Below the pieces are notes generated by a model, which had not been told where the DNA came from, made no database searches, and saw only the letters and a list, made by a program, of their open reading frames with translations. From Sphingomonas panacis (GTDB lineage Bacteria > Pseudomonadota > Alphaproteobacteria > Sphingomonadales > Sphingomonadaceae), in the NCBI RefSeq assembly GCF_001717955.1, contig NZ_CP014168.1:3937501-4001500 (forward strand): DNA of 64,000 nucleotides, in the 5' to 3' direction. Positions within the stretch are counted from its first letter, which is position 1, and each line of letters opens with the position of its first letter. Both the position numbers and the translations under genes were made by a program. Of this stretch, positions 36,535-45,639 are shown in pieces.

Positions 36535-38712
36535 TCAGCGCGTGCGCCGCAGCGACAGCTTGGGCACCGCATCGCTCGCGGTCAGCGCCGCGCCGCGCCC
36601 GGACAGCGACGGATTGGTCATGAAGTAACGGTGCAGGTTGAACGGCCGATCGCCGGGATCGTCGCGGACATAGCTGCCATCGGGCTGCAATTCCCAGCTC
36701 TGCTCGTTGTCGATCAGATTGGCGACCATTACCTGGTCGAGAATCTGGTCGTGGACGGTCGGGTTCTCGATCGGCAGCATATATTCGACACGCCGGTCGA
36801 AATTGCGCTGCATCCAGTCGGCCGAGGAGATGAAGATCTTGGCGCCGTCATTGGGCAGCGCCTTGCCGTTGCCGAAGCACCAGATCCGGCTGTGCTCGAG
36901 GAAGCGCCCGATCACCGATTTCACGCGGATGTTCTCGGACATGCCCGGCACGCCGGGGCGCAGGCAGCAGATGCCGCGAATGATGAGGTCGATCTCGACG
37001 CCGGCGTTGCTCGCCTCGTACAGCTTCTCGATCACGGCGAGATCGACCACCGAGTTCATCTTCGCCCAGATCGCGGCGGGCTTGCCGGCGAGCGCGTTGG
37101 CGATCTCCGAATCGATCAGCCCCATCAGCCGCGGCCGCAGGTCGCGCGGCGACAGGCTCACCTTGGTCATGCCGGTCGGCTCGATATAGCCGGTGACATA
37201 GTTGAACATCTGCGCGGCATCCCGCCCGATCGCGGGATCGGCGGTGAAGAAGCTCAGATCGGTATAGATGCGCGCGGTGATCGGGTGGTAATTGCCCGTC
37301 CCGAAGTGGCAATAGGTTCGGTACTGCCCGGCCTCGCGGCGCACCACCATCGACACCTTGGCGTGAGTCTTCCAGTCGATGAACCCGTAGACGACCTGAA
37401 CGCCGGCACGCTCCAGCGCCGAGGCCCAGAGCAAATTCTGCTCCTCGTCGAACCGCGCCTTCAGCTCGACCACTGCCGTCACCGATTTGCCCGCTTCCGC
37501 CGCCGCGATCAGCGCGTTGATGACGGCGGATTGCTTGCCGGCGCGGTACAGCGTCTGCTTGATCGCCACCACGTCCGGGTCCGCCGCCGCCTGCTTGAGA
37601 AAGGCCAGCACCACCTCGAACGTCTCATACGGGTGGTGGACGACGATGTCCTTGGCGCGGATCGCAGCGAAGCAATCCCCGGCGAATTCGCGGATGCGCT
37701 CAGGGAAGCGCGGCGAGAACGGCGGGAACTTGAGATCGGGGCGGTCCTCATCGACCAGCGCATCGAGATCGCCGACGCCAAGGAACGCACCGCTTTCGGT
37801 GACGAACGCATCCGGCCCGCCAAGTTCGTCGCGCAGCACCGCGCCGAGCACCTCGGGCATACCGCTTTCGAGTTCGAGCCGGATCACGCGCCCGCGCCGC
37901 CGCCGCTTGATCGCATTGGCGAAGTAGCGGACGAGATCCTCGGCCTCTTCCTCGATCTCGATATCGCTGTCGCGCAGCACCCGGAACTCGGCGCCGCCGA
38001 GCACGCGGTAGCCGGGGAAGATCAGCGGCGCGAACCGCTTCACCAAAGATTCCACCGCGACATAGCGCACCATCTCGCCCGGTATGCGCAGGAACCGCGG
38101 CATCGGCGCCGGCAGCATCACCAGTTCGCGGATCGGCTCATCGTCCGATTCGCGGACCAGATCGAACATCACCGCCAGCCCCTTGTTGGGCATGAACGGA
38201 AACGGATGTGCCGGGTCGAGCGCCTGCGGCGTCAGGATCGGGAAGATCTGCTCGCGGAACTGGGTCTCCAGCCAGCGCAGTTCGTCGGCGGTCACCGATT
38301 CGTCGATCGTGCGCGAACTCAGCACGACGATGCCGGTCTCGGCGAGCAGCCCGCGCAGCTCGCGCCAGACGGTGCGCTGGCGCTCGATCAGCTCATCCGC
38401 CTCGCCGACGATCGCGGCGAGCTGCTGGCTGCTGTTGAGTCCGTCGAGCGAGCGCTGGGTGACATCCTGCAATTGCTGGCCCTTGAGGCCCGCCACACGC
38501 ACCATGAAGAATTCGTCGAGGTTCGATCCCGAAATCGACAGGAAGCGCAGCCGCTCCAGCAGCGGATGCGCCGGGTTGCGCGCTTCCTCCAGCACGCGGC
38601 GGTTGAACGCCATCCACGAAAGCTCTCGGTTGAAATAGCGGTCGTTTCCCTCGGTCGCGGCGAAAGGATCTTCGTCATTGTCGATGCGGACGATGTGCGC
38701 GGGTCGAGTCAT
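36535..38712 (-). CDS. ppk: Polyphosphate kinase 1
   Basis: 725 residues from ATG 38712, overlapping the hdaA stop by one base (TGATG). [18 protein letters not shown] and [18 protein letters not shown] near residues 27-75 are the N-terminal signature. [16 protein letters not shown] near 420 and [13 protein letters not shown] near 450 carry the active-site region, with the autophosphorylated His of E. coli (His435) matching [24 protein letters not shown] sequence follows ([10 protein letters not shown]). It makes polyphosphate from ATP at the membrane. Fourth-to-last coupling in the DUF2066-hdaA-ppk-ppx operon. Confidence 0.96.
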   Translation of the reverse strand: MTRPAHIVRIDNDEDPFAATEGNDRYFNRELSWMAFNRRVLEEARNPAHPLLERLRFLSISGSNLDEFFMVRVAGLKGQQLQDVTQRSLDGLNSSQQLAAIVGEADELIERQRTVWRELRGLLAETGIVVLSSRTIDESVTADELRWLETQFREQIFPILTPQALDPAHPFPFMPNKGLAVMFDLVRESDDEPIRELVMLPAPMPRFLRIPGEMVRYVAVESLVKRFAPLIFPGYRVLGGAEFRVLRDSDIEIEEEAEDLVRYFANAIKRRRRGRVIRLELESGMPEVLGAVLRDELGGPDAFVTESGAFLGVGDLDALVDEDRPDLKFPPFSPRFPERIREFAGDCFAAIRAKDIVVHHPYETFEVVLAFLKQAAADPDVVAIKQTLYRAGKQSAVINALIAAAEAGKSVTAVVELKARFDEEQNLLWASALERAGVQVVYGFIDWKTHAKVSMVVRREAGQYRTYCHFGTGNYHPITARIYTDLSFFTADPAIGRDAAQMFNYVTGYIEPTGMTKVSLSPRDLRPRLMGLIDSEIANALAGKPAAIWAKMNSVVDLAVIEKLYEASNAGVEIDLIIRGICCLRPGVPGMSENIRVKSVIGRFLEHSRIWCFGNGKALPNDGAKIFISSADWMQRNFDRRVEYMLPIENPTVHDQILDQVMVANLIDNEQSWELQPDGSYVRDDPGDRPFNLHRYFMTNPSLSGRGAALTASDAVPKLSLRRTR

Positions 38713-39344
38713 CAGGAGTCTGCCGATTCGCTTTGGGTGCCGTCGATCAGCCCTGCCTCGGCCAAGGTGGCGCGTGCAAGCGCGATCGACAGCCGTTTGC
38801 GGCTGCCCAGCACCGCTTCGTCGAGCACGTCGACCGCGCGCAGCAGCGCGACATGCGTCCGCTCGATCCGCCGCACCAGCCACTCGATCAGGTCCGGCCG
38901 TGCATCGAGGCCACGCCGGTAGAATTGCCGCTCGAACAACGCGCGCATCAGCGCCTCGTCGGGGTCGCCCAGCCGAAGCGTCGGGCTGGCGACCAGCCGC
39001 GAGCGCAGATCGGGCAGCCGGATCGCCCATTCGGGCGGGGGGGCATAGGCGACGATCACCACCGGCTTGCGGGTTTCCTGCGCGCGGTTCCACGCATGGA
39101 AGATGTCGGCTTCCTTCTGCTGCTCGGCATCGTCGATCAACTGGCCGCCGGCCTTGGCGGCGAAGATCCGCGCGAGCAGGCTGCGCCCCGATTTGCGCGG
39201 GCCCGTCACCACCACCGCCGCGACCGGCCAGGTGCTCCAGTGTTCGAGCTGCTGGATCGCGCGTTCGTTCGATTGGGTTACCAGAAACTCGTCGTCACGC
39301 GGGTCCGCCGGCCACTCCAGGGGCAAAGCGAGTTGCGCGCTCAC
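38712..39344 (-). CDS. hdaA: HdaA, DnaA-family regulator of replication initiation
   Basis: 210 residues from a GTG overlapping the DUF2066 stop (GTGA). The N-terminal AQLALPL (residues 3-9) is a beta-clamp binding motif, QLxLPL, as in E. coli Hda. The AAA+ part lacks DnaA domain IV, so it is Hda-like: it works with the DNA-loaded clamp to stimulate DnaA-ATP hydrolysis. Walker A near residue 46 reads GPRKSGRS, with Arg in place of the invariant Lys, so nucleotide binding may be altered; the sensor-2-like region [16 protein letters not shown] is intact. It is translationally coupled to ppk. Confidence 0.88.
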   Translation of the reverse strand: MSAQLALPLEWPADPRDDEFLVTQSNERAIQQLEHWSTWPVAAVVVTGPRKSGRSLLARIFAAKAGGQLIDDAEQQKEADIFHAWNRAQETRKPVVIVAYAPPPEWAIRLPDLRSRLVASPTLRLGDPDEALMRALFERQFYRRGLDARPDLIEWLVRRIERTHVALLRAVDVLDEAVLGSRKRLSIALARATLAEAGLIDGTQSESADS

Positions 39345-40603
39345 CCCGGATTACCGTCGCTCGCCTGCGCGCGGCGGATTCGGATCGTCGTGCCCGATCC
39401 CGTCACCACCCAGCCCTTCGCCTCCAGTTGCGCGCGGAACATCGCCGGATCGGCATCATAAGCGACTCGCATCACCGAGACTCCGCCGAGCGCGAGGCTG
39501 GTGGTAACCGCGCTGCGCACCCCGGTCAGGCCACGCAGCGCCGCCTCGGTCGCAGTGACGGCGGCGGCGCCGGGGGTATCGACCTGAACCGTGATCGCCA
39601 CCGTCGCGGTGTCGCCCGGCGCAAGCGTGATCGCGCCGCCGGGGGTGCCCGCCGCGTCGGTCGGGGTGTCGGTCGGCGTCGGCGTGGGGGTCGGCGTCGG
39701 CGCGACCGGCGGCACGTAGGCGAGGCTCGAATCGGGCCGCAACCCGCCCGAACGCAGGTCCGCCTGATATGCCGCGTCGATCCGCTTCACGCCCTCGTCG
39801 AGCAGCAACGGCAGCGCATCGGCATTGCCGACCCGCAGCGTGAAGCGCGTGACGATCTTGTTGTCCGGCCCGTGCCGCGCCTCGAACGCGCCGATGATCG
39901 GCCCGCCCGGCCATTGCCGCGACAGCCGCACGATCGGCACGAGGATGTCGTTCGAGCCATATTGGTCGAGCACGATCCGCCACCACGCCCGCCCCGGCCG
40001 AGTCGTCTGGCCGAGGTTGAGCAGCAGCGAATCGTTGCCGGTGCCGCTCGGCCGCACATAATCGATCGAGCTGTTGCCGGTGCGGAAGCGCCCCCACGCC
40101 TGCACCCACGGATTATCCTGCTCGAACGCGATGGCGGCGCCACCCGAATAGGCGATCGGGATCGTCAGCATCGCGGTCGAGCGCTGCTCCTGGTCGGCGA
40201 CGCCGAGCAAGGCGCCAGCCCGCGCGCGGCTGAACAGCACGCCCAGTCGCGCGATATAGCGGTTCGGCCCGATCTGCTCGTTCTCGATGATGATGCCCGA
40301 CACCATCGAATCGAGCGTCCCGTCGGACACGCTGCCAGCGCCCGACCCCAGCCGTGCGGCGAGCATCTGCCAGCCCTTGCGCTGCGCCAGCCGCCAGCCG
40401 GCGTAGCGCGCGGCATCGGCATTGCCCGCGCTCACGTCGACGCGAATCCCGCTGACCTCGTAGCTGCCCGATCCGTCGCCGATCGCGCCGGACGGGGAGG
40501 TCGGCGCCGGCGGCGCGGCATCCTGGGCAAGCAGCAAGCCACCGCTGGCGACGAGCGCCGATGCGACGAGGAACTGGAACGGGCGGGAAAGGCGCGGGGG
40601 CAT
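39341..40603 (-). CDS. DUF2066 family protein with Pro-Thr linker
   Basis: 420 residues from ATG 40603 behind AAGGGC; longer antisense-to-purM extension rejected. A signal peptide ([17 protein letters not shown]) precedes the DUF2066 domain: [20 protein letters not shown] and [14 protein letters not shown] near residues 48-85. After residue ~290 comes a low-complexity linker of PT repeats ([16 protein letters not shown]), then a C-terminal ~75-residue alpha-beta domain ([38 protein letters not shown]) resembling a ferredoxin-like/HMA fold without a metal CxxC. DUF2066 genes are often near purM, as here, but the role is unknown. Divergent from purM. Confidence 0.8.
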   Translation of the reverse strand: MPPRLSRPFQFLVASALVASGGLLLAQDAAPPAPTSPSGAIGDGSGSYEVSGIRVDVSAGNADAARYAGWRLAQRKGWQMLAARLGSGAGSVSDGTLDSMVSGIIIENEQIGPNRYIARLGVLFSRARAGALLGVADQEQRSTAMLTIPIAYSGGAAIAFEQDNPWVQAWGRFRTGNSSIDYVRPSGTGNDSLLLNLGQTTRPGRAWWRIVLDQYGSNDILVPIVRLSRQWPGGPIIGAFEARHGPDNKIVTRFTLRVGNADALPLLLDEGVKRIDAAYQADLRSGGLRPDSSLAYVPPVAPTPTPTPTPTDTPTDAAGTPGGAITLAPGDTATVAITVQVDTPGAAAVTATEAALRGLTGVRSAVTTSLALGGVSVMRVAYDADPAMFRAQLEAKGWVVTGSGTTIRIRRAQASDGNPG

Positions 40604-40666
40604 GTCGGCGCCCTTTTGGCGAAGCAGACGTGGAAATCCAAGCAGGATATGGCTAGGCGACGCAGT

Positions 40667-41761
40667 ATGAGCGACAAACCTTATACATATGCGCAGGCCG
40701 GCGTCTCGATCGCAGCCGGAAATGCGCTCGTCCGCGCCATCGCCCCGCTGGCGAAAGCGACGCGCCGCCCCGGTGCCGATGCCGATCTCGGCGGCTTCGG
40801 CGGCTTCTTCGATCTCAAGGCGGCGGGCTTCGTCGATCCGCTGCTGGTCGCCGCCAACGACGGCGTCGGCACCAAGCTCAAGCTCGCGATCGATTCGAAC
40901 CACCACGATGGCGTCGGCATCGATCTCGTCGCGATGTGCGCCAACGATCTGATCGTCCAGGGCGCCGAACCGTTGTTCTTCCTGGATTATTACGCGACCG
41001 GCAAACTCGAAGCCGGCGTCGCCGAGCGCGTCGTCGCCTCGATCGCGCAAGGCTGCCTGCAAGCCGGCTGCGCGCTGATCGGCGGCGAAACCGCCGAGAT
41101 GCCCGGCATGTACGGCCCCGGCGATTACGATCTCGCCGGCTTCTGCGTCGGCGCGGTCGAGCGGGACCGCGTGCTGACCGGCAAGGATATCGCCCCCGGC
41201 GACGTCGTGCTCGGCCTCGCCTCTACGGGTGTGCATTCGAACGGTTTCTCGCTGGTCCGCCGCCTCGCCGCCGACAAGGGCTGGAAGCTCGACCGCCCCG
41301 CCCCGTTCGACATCGACACTTTGCTGATCGACGCGCTGATGGCGCCGACCCGAATCTATGTGAAGAGCCTGCTCCCGGCGCTCCGTGTCGGCCGCATCAA
41401 GGGCCTCGCGCATATCACCGGCGGCGGACTGCTCGAAAACATCCCGCGCGTTCTGCCCGAGGGTACCCACGCGATGATCCACGCCGACGATTGGGAACAG
41501 CCCCGGCTGATGGCGTTCCTGCAAGCGCAGGGCGGCATCGAACCGGGCGAGATGGCGCGCACCTTCAACTGCGGCATCGGCATGGCCGTGGTGGTCGCCG
41601 CCGACGCCGCCGATGATGTCGCCGCGATGCTCGAAGGCGCGGGCGAAACCGTGCTGCGCATCGGCGAGATCGTCGCAGGCGAGCGTGGCTGCACCGTCAA
41701 CGGCCGCATCGAAACCTGGGGCGGTCGCGATGCCTGGTCGGCGACTCACCTGCATGGCTGA
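40667..41761 (+). CDS. purM: Phosphoribosylformylglycinamidine cyclo-ligase
   Basis: 364 residues from ATG 40667 ([15 protein letters not shown]); an alternative ATG at 40649 is closer to AGG but the family starts at the later one. PurM makes aminoimidazole ribotide in step five of purine synthesis. [26 protein letters not shown] near residue 66 and [11 protein letters not shown] near 145 are signature motifs, and [16 protein letters not shown] is the C-domain block. It overlaps purN by 8 bases (ATGGCTGA). Confidence 0.97.
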   Translation: MSDKPYTYAQAGVSIAAGNALVRAIAPLAKATRRPGADADLGGFGGFFDLKAAGFVDPLLVAANDGVGTKLKLAIDSNHHDGVGIDLVAMCANDLIVQGAEPLFFLDYYATGKLEAGVAERVVASIAQGCLQAGCALIGGETAEMPGMYGPGDYDLAGFCVGAVERDRVLTGKDIAPGDVVLGLASTGVHSNGFSLVRRLAADKGWKLDRPAPFDIDTLLIDALMAPTRIYVKSLLPALRVGRIKGLAHITGGGLLENIPRVLPEGTHAMIHADDWEQPRLMAFLQAQGGIEPGEMARTFNCGIGMAVVVAADAADDVAAMLEGAGETVLRIGEIVAGERGCTVNGRIETWGGRDAWSATHLHG

Positions 41762-42323
41762 CCGCAAGCGCGTCGCCATCCTCATCTCCGGCCGAGGCTC
41801 GAACATGATGAGCCTCGTCGCGGCGGCGGACGGCGCCTATGAGGTCGCGCTGGTCGCCTCCGACAAGCCCGACGCCGCCGGCCTCGGCTGGGCCAAGGCG
41901 CAGGGCCTCGCCACCTGGGCGCTCTCGCCCAAGGGGATCGGCAAGCCAGCCTATGAAGCCGCGCTCGATGCCGCGCTCCGCGACGCGGGCGTCGGAACGA
42001 TCGCGCTCGCTGGCTATATGCGGCTGCTCTCGGACGATTTCGTCGCGCGCTGGCGCGGTCGCATCCTCAACATCCACCCCTCGCTGCTCCCAAAATACAA
42101 GGGTCTCGACACCCACGCGCGCGCGATCGAAGCGGGCGACAGCCACGGCGGCTGCTCGGTCCATGTCGTCACCGAGGAACTCGATGGCGGCGCCGTGCTC
42201 GGTCAGGCCGAGGTGGCGATCGAACCCGGCGACACCCCCGAAACGCTCGCCGCGCGCGTGCTGGTCGCGGAGCATCGCCTGTATCCGCGCGTTCTGGCAG
42301 ACTTCGTAGCCCAGACTTCGTAG
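41754..42323 (+). CDS. purN: Phosphoribosylglycinamide formyltransferase
   Basis: 189 residues, starting [18 protein letters not shown] (the substrate phosphate loop SGRGSN). It transfers a formyl group from 10-formyl-THF to glycinamide ribotide, step three of purine synthesis. Catalytic residues are in [15 protein letters not shown] near residue 105 (Asn and His) and [15 protein letters not shown] near 139 (Asp). Coupled to purM by an 8-base overlap, so the two are one operon. The following YjbR gene is 16 bases downstream. Confidence 0.97.
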   Translation: MADRKRVAILISGRGSNMMSLVAAADGAYEVALVASDKPDAAGLGWAKAQGLATWALSPKGIGKPAYEAALDAALRDAGVGTIALAGYMRLLSDDFVARWRGRILNIHPSLLPKYKGLDTHARAIEAGDSHGGCSVHVVTEELDGGAVLGQAEVAIEPGDTPETLAARVLVAEHRLYPRVLADFVAQTS

Positions 42324-42339
42324 CTAAGGTGAGTCCGCA

Positions 42340-42717
42340 ATGAGCCCCGATCCCGAAGCCGCCCTCGCCCGTGTCCGGTCCTACTGCCTCGCCTTGCCCG
42401 AGGCGGAGGAGCAGATGTCGCACGGATCGCCCGGATTTCTCATCGCCGGCGGCAAGTTCTTCGCCTATTTCTGGCACAATCATCACAATGACGGCGAGAC
42501 CGTCGCGATCGTCCGCACCACCGGCCATGACGAGCAAGCGATGCTGATCGAGAGCGATCCGGCCTTCTATTACGCGCCGCCCTATCTCGGCACGTTCGGC
42601 TGGGTGGCGATGCGGCTCGACCGCGACGATCTCGACTGGGATCGGGTCGATGACCGGATCGCGACAAGCTGGGAACTCGCCGCGCCCGAGCGGCTTCTGG
42701 AAGCAGGTGGACGATGA
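42340..42717 (+). CDS. MmcQ/YjbR family DNA-binding-like protein
   Basis: 125 residues. ALARVRSYCLALPEAEEQMS near the N-terminus and YLGTFGWVAMRLD plus IATSWELAAPERLLE near the end are MmcQ/YjbR (CyaY-like fold) landmarks. The family is proposed to bind DNA from its structure, but function is not known. It lies 16 bases after purN and overlaps the next gene by 4 bases (ATGA). Confidence 0.88.
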   Translation: MSPDPEAALARVRSYCLALPEAEEQMSHGSPGFLIAGGKFFAYFWHNHHNDGETVAIVRTTGHDEQAMLIESDPAFYYAPPYLGTFGWVAMRLDRDDLDWDRVDDRIATSWELAAPERLLEAGGR

Positions 42718-43328
42718 GCGCACCCGGGAGCGAACCCAACGCCACCGAACGCGCCGAGGCCCGCGCGATCCGCAAACGCTGGGTCACGCTGGCGGAGATC
42801 GTCGCGGTCGCCGGGCTGCTGATCTCGGCGACCACCGCCTGGCTGAGCTGGTCCGACCGGCGTAGCGAAGAGCACGAAAAACAGATCGAGAAAATCACCG
42901 AGGCGCGCACCCGAACGCTCGTCCGCCTCACCGCAACCCCCGAACACGGCGGCGCGAGTCTCGCGTTGAAAGACGCCGAGCATGACGTGCAGAGCGTCGA
43001 TATCCGCTTCCCCAAGGCGCTCGGCGTGCCCGCGCAGAACAGCATCCTCAGCCCCCATGTCGATGCCGACTGGATTGCCAAGCCGCTGCTCGAAGCGACC
43101 AGGGACGGCCCCGACAAACGCGAGGGCCGCCTGCCGATCCTCGTCGCCGCAAGCTATTGGGACGGCGACCAGAAACGCACCGATACGGCGATCTACGATC
43201 TCGTCTGGGAGACCGAAGGCGGGCTGATCTGGGGCCACAAGCTCAAGCTCAAGGGCCTGATGCTGCGCGAACGCACCGCCTCCGCCCCACGGCTGGACGG
43301 GCTGTGGAAAGTGGAAAAACCCCGCTAA
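42714..43328 (+). CDS. Single-pass membrane protein of unknown function
   Basis: 204 residues. A charged cytoplasmic segment (residues 1-25) precedes one membrane helix (LAEIVAVAGLLISATTAWLS), then a charged helix that could form a coiled coil (RRSEEHEKQIEKITEARTR) and a beta-rich region (VRLTATPEHGG onward, DTAIYDLVWETEGGLIWGHK). No named family is recognised. It overlaps yjbR by 4 bases and ends before a bidirectional hairpin. Sphingomonads carry similar proteins next to yjbR, as far as I can judge from memory; this is not checked. Confidence 0.7.
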   Translation: MSAPGSEPNATERAEARAIRKRWVTLAEIVAVAGLLISATTAWLSWSDRRSEEHEKQIEKITEARTRTLVRLTATPEHGGASLALKDAEHDVQSVDIRFPKALGVPAQNSILSPHVDADWIAKPLLEATRDGPDKREGRLPILVAASYWDGDQKRTDTAIYDLVWETEGGLIWGHKLKLKGLMLRERTASAPRLDGLWKVEKPR

Positions 43329-43331
43329 CCC

Positions 43332-43357
43332 GATCCTCCCTGCTTGCGGGGAGGATC
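43332..43357. terminator. Bidirectional hairpin between convergent genes
   Basis: GATCCTCCC (43332-43340) and GGGAGGATC (43349-43357) pair over 9 bases around an 8-base loop, between a plus-strand stop at 43328 and a minus-strand stop at 43361. No T-run on either side, so it is probably a dispersed palindrome acting as a weak bidirectional terminator. Confidence 0.5.
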
Positions 43358-43360
43358 AGA

Positions 43361-44632
43361 TCACCGCGACGCCAGCTCAGCCCCCGGCTTGACCCAGCCG
43401 GCAAGCTGATCGCCCGCGCCCGTCCGCACGAAACATCGCCCGCCGGCGGCGCGATACGACAGGCACAGCTTCACCGCATCGCCACGCGCATAGCCGCCAA
43501 GCGACAGCCGGTAGAAGCTTCCGGCCCCGGTCTTGACGGCGGCGCCCTGCGGCGTGCGGCCCGAGAAGCTCGGGAACTGCCGCGCGGCCCGCTTCCACGC
43601 ATCGCGCGCGACGCTGGCATTGTCGAACGCGCCAAGCTGGACATAGAATTTGCCGGCGGCGAGCGCGCGGGGCGCATCCTCGGCCGGAGCCGCCTTGGCG
43701 AGCGCTTTGCGCTCACGCGCCGCCTCGGGCTTCGCCGCGAGCGGCTGGACGATTTCCTGACGCGCGGCGAACTGGACCGCGGGCACCCCGGTATTGAGCG
43801 ACGGCGCGGCCGTTGCGGCAAGCTCTACCGGCGCAGCCGCAGCCGGCGCTGGCTCGACCGGCGCGGCGCTCGCCACCGCCACCGGCGCGGCGCTGGTGAG
43901 CGCCAATGCGGCCGGGCGCCCCTTGTCGGCAACGGCGGTCACGCCGAGGAGCGATGCGACCTGATCCGAGGCCGCCTTGGGCCGCGCGAACGCACCCCAT
44001 TCGACGATTCGCTTGTCGGCATCGGCAGCGGCGAGATCGAGCCCCACCACCGCGCGCGCCTCGGTCCAGCGACCGGCGAGCGCGAGGCTCAGCGCGAGGT
44101 TCTGGCGAGTCTTGGTGCTGGCCGCATCGGCCCGCGCCGCGCTGGCGAGCAGATCGACCGCCGCCGCCGGATCGCCCGCCAGCGCGATCGCGAGGCCACG
44201 GTCGCTGACCGGGATCGTGTCGGTATGCGCGGCGAGCGTCTTGCGCGCCGCCTCCCAATCGCCGGTCGCGATCTGCGCGAGCGCGAGATTGAGCGCCGCC
44301 TTGCCGTTGCCGGCGTCAAGCGCGAGCGTATCGCCGAACGCGTCACGCGCCGACGTGAACCGCCCCGCCTTGAGATACGACTGCCCGAGCAGCATGCGGA
44401 ACTCGGCCGATTCGGGCGCGGCCAGCGCGGCGCGCTCGGCGTGCTTGACGGCATCGGCACCCTTGCCGCGCGCCAGCAGCGCGCGCGCCTTGCCGGCTTC
44501 CGCCGCCGCCTTGCGCGCATCGCCACCCTGCTTGTGGCTGCCGGCGAAGGCGATGCCCTGCACCCCGCCCGCCAGCGCGCCGCCGAACAGCAGCACGGAG
44601 CCGGCCAGGGAAATGATCGCACGCGTCTTCAT
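43361..44632 (-). CDS. TPR and SPOR-domain protein
   Basis: 423 residues with an N-terminal signal or anchor (IISLAGSVLLFGGALAGGVQGIAFAGSHKQ). Tetratricopeptide-like repeats follow (residues ~45-180; ALLARGKGADAVKHAERAAL, SYLKAGRFTSARDAFGDTL). An Ala/Pro-rich linker (~230-310) leads to a C-terminal SPOR domain (FYVQLGAFDNASVARDAWKR, SFYRLSLGGYARGDA) that binds denuded septal glycan. It begins at an ATGA overlap with the 38-codon ORF, which itself follows parA. A role in envelope assembly or division at the septum is inferred. Confidence 0.85.
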   Translation of the reverse strand: MKTRAIISLAGSVLLFGGALAGGVQGIAFAGSHKQGGDARKAAAEAGKARALLARGKGADAVKHAERAALAAPESAEFRMLLGQSYLKAGRFTSARDAFGDTLALDAGNGKAALNLALAQIATGDWEAARKTLAAHTDTIPVSDRGLAIALAGDPAAAVDLLASAARADAASTKTRQNLALSLALAGRWTEARAVVGLDLAAADADKRIVEWGAFARPKAASDQVASLLGVTAVADKGRPAALALTSAAPVAVASAAPVEPAPAAAAPVELAATAAPSLNTGVPAVQFAARQEIVQPLAAKPEAARERKALAKAAPAEDAPRALAAGKFYVQLGAFDNASVARDAWKRAARQFPSFSGRTPQGAAVKTGAGSFYRLSLGGYARGDAVKLCLSYRAAGGRCFVRTGAGDQLAGWVKPGAELASR

Positions 44633-44745
44633 CGAATCTCTCCATCCGGGCGCGAGCGCGGTGGCACATCGCTCACCAGCACCCCGGCCACGGGATTGCC
44701 GTTCAAAAATCGGTCGGGCGCACGCACGAAGCCGGCGCTGCTCAT
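44629..44745 (-). CDS. Small ORF (38 aa) coupled between parA-like and SPOR genes
   Basis: ATG at 44745 follows the parA TAA after one base, and its TGA (44629-44631) overlaps the ATG of the SPOR gene (CGATGAAG). The product MSSAGFVRAPDRFLNGNPVA, then GVLVSDVPPRSRPDGEIR, is 38 residues, soluble and Pro/Arg-containing, with no known motif. GGAGAG for the downstream gene lies inside it. The exact fit at both ends is what one expects from a real translationally coupled gene; the weak upstream ribosome-binding site is against it. It could instead be a coupling leader. Confidence 0.5.
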   Translation of the reverse strand: MSSAGFVRAPDRFLNGNPVAGVLVSDVPPRSRPDGEIR

Positions 44746-44746
44746 C

Positions 44747-45460
44747 TTAATTCACCACCCGGCGTCCGAACCCGCCGGTCACCGGCCGTTGCCCGAACGT
44801 GCCCGTCGCTGCGGGCGCCGCGAACACCGTGCGGCGGAAATTCTTTTCGAGCCGATCCGACACATGGCCCCACAATGCCTCGATCTCGGCGGTCGATTCG
44901 CTCTCGGCGTCGCGCTCCATCACGGTGCCGCCATCGACCATCGCCGCCGCGAAATCGGCGCGATGGTGGACGAACACCGGCGCGACGATGCCGTGCCGCG
45001 ACAGCGTCATCGTCGTCTCGGTGGTGAGGCGCGCGTCGGGCGTCGCGCCGTTGACGACGAACAGCAACGGCTTGCCCGCGCGCTCGCATTGATCGACCGT
45101 CGCGCCGACCGCACGCAGATCGTGCGGGCTGGGCCGCGTCGGGATGACGATCAGTTCGGCGACCGCGATCACGCTCTGGATCGCCGTCGTGATCGCGGAC
45201 GGCGTGTCGATCATCGCGAGTTTGAAGCCTTGCACACGCAGCGCTTCCAAATCGGCGGCGAGCCGAGTCACGCTGGTCCGCGCGAACGCCGGGCTGTCGC
45301 CGGTGCGGTCGTTCCACCAGTGCGACAGCGAGGCTTGCGGATCGACGTCGATCAGCACCACCGGCCCCGCTCCCGCACGCTCTGCCTGGACGGCGAGATG
45401 CCCGGTCAGCGTGGTCTTGCCGGACCCGCCCTTCTGTGATGCCATCGCGACAACGCGCAT
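44747..45460 (-). CDS. ParA/MinD-family ATPase
   Basis: 237 residues. The deviant Walker A MASQKGGSGKTTLTGHLA near residue 6 includes the signature Lys, VVLIDVDPQASLSHWW near 33 is A', and AMIDTPSAITTAI near 82 is Walker B. It lacks the DNA-binding N-terminus of plasmid ParA, so it is of the short chromosomal type. The C-terminal ~25 residues are Gly/Arg-rich. It starts an operon with the 38-codon ORF and the SPOR protein, divergent from a Sel1-SPOR protein. Positioning of an envelope or cell-cycle protein is a reasonable inference; its cargo is unknown. No parB partner lies nearby. Confidence 0.85.
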   Translation of the reverse strand: MRVVAMASQKGGSGKTTLTGHLAVQAERAGAGPVVLIDVDPQASLSHWWNDRTGDSPAFARTSVTRLAADLEALRVQGFKLAMIDTPSAITTAIQSVIAVAELIVIPTRPSPHDLRAVGATVDQCERAGKPLLFVVNGATPDARLTTETTMTLSRHGIVAPVFVHHRADFAAAMVDGGTVMERDAESESTAEIEALWGHVSDRLEKNFRRTVFAAPAATGTFGQRPVTGGFGRRVVN

Positions 45461-45501
45461 GTGCCCCGTTCAACCCCCGCCTGTAGAAGCCGCTCATTGC
45501 C

Positions 45502-45511
45502 CCAATATTGG
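45502..45511. promoter_or_regulatory. CCAATATTGG palindrome between parA-like and Sel1-SPOR genes
   Basis: Perfect 10-base palindrome in the 179-base divergent region, 42 bases from the parA ATG. It is AT-rich in a GC-rich context. Whether it is an operator is unknown. Confidence 0.25.
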
Positions 45512-45639
45512 TCAAGAACAGGTTAATGCCGGGCGATACGCTCCTTTTCGGCACGGTCTGCCTAACGAAATCTTTGCCAATCTTGCGTATCTCAGCGTAA
45601 CCGAAGGTGATTTTGGGGCGATGAAATGCGGGTCCGCGT

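Noticed and set aside
36631..38922. 763-residue open frame antisense to ppk
   Set aside because: Same shadow pattern, no recognisable motifs, entirely covered by the firmly assigned ppk.
43157..45439. 760-residue open frame antisense to SPOR and parA genes
   Set aside because: Crosses several real genes and intergenic hairpin; protein is low-complexity Arg-rich.
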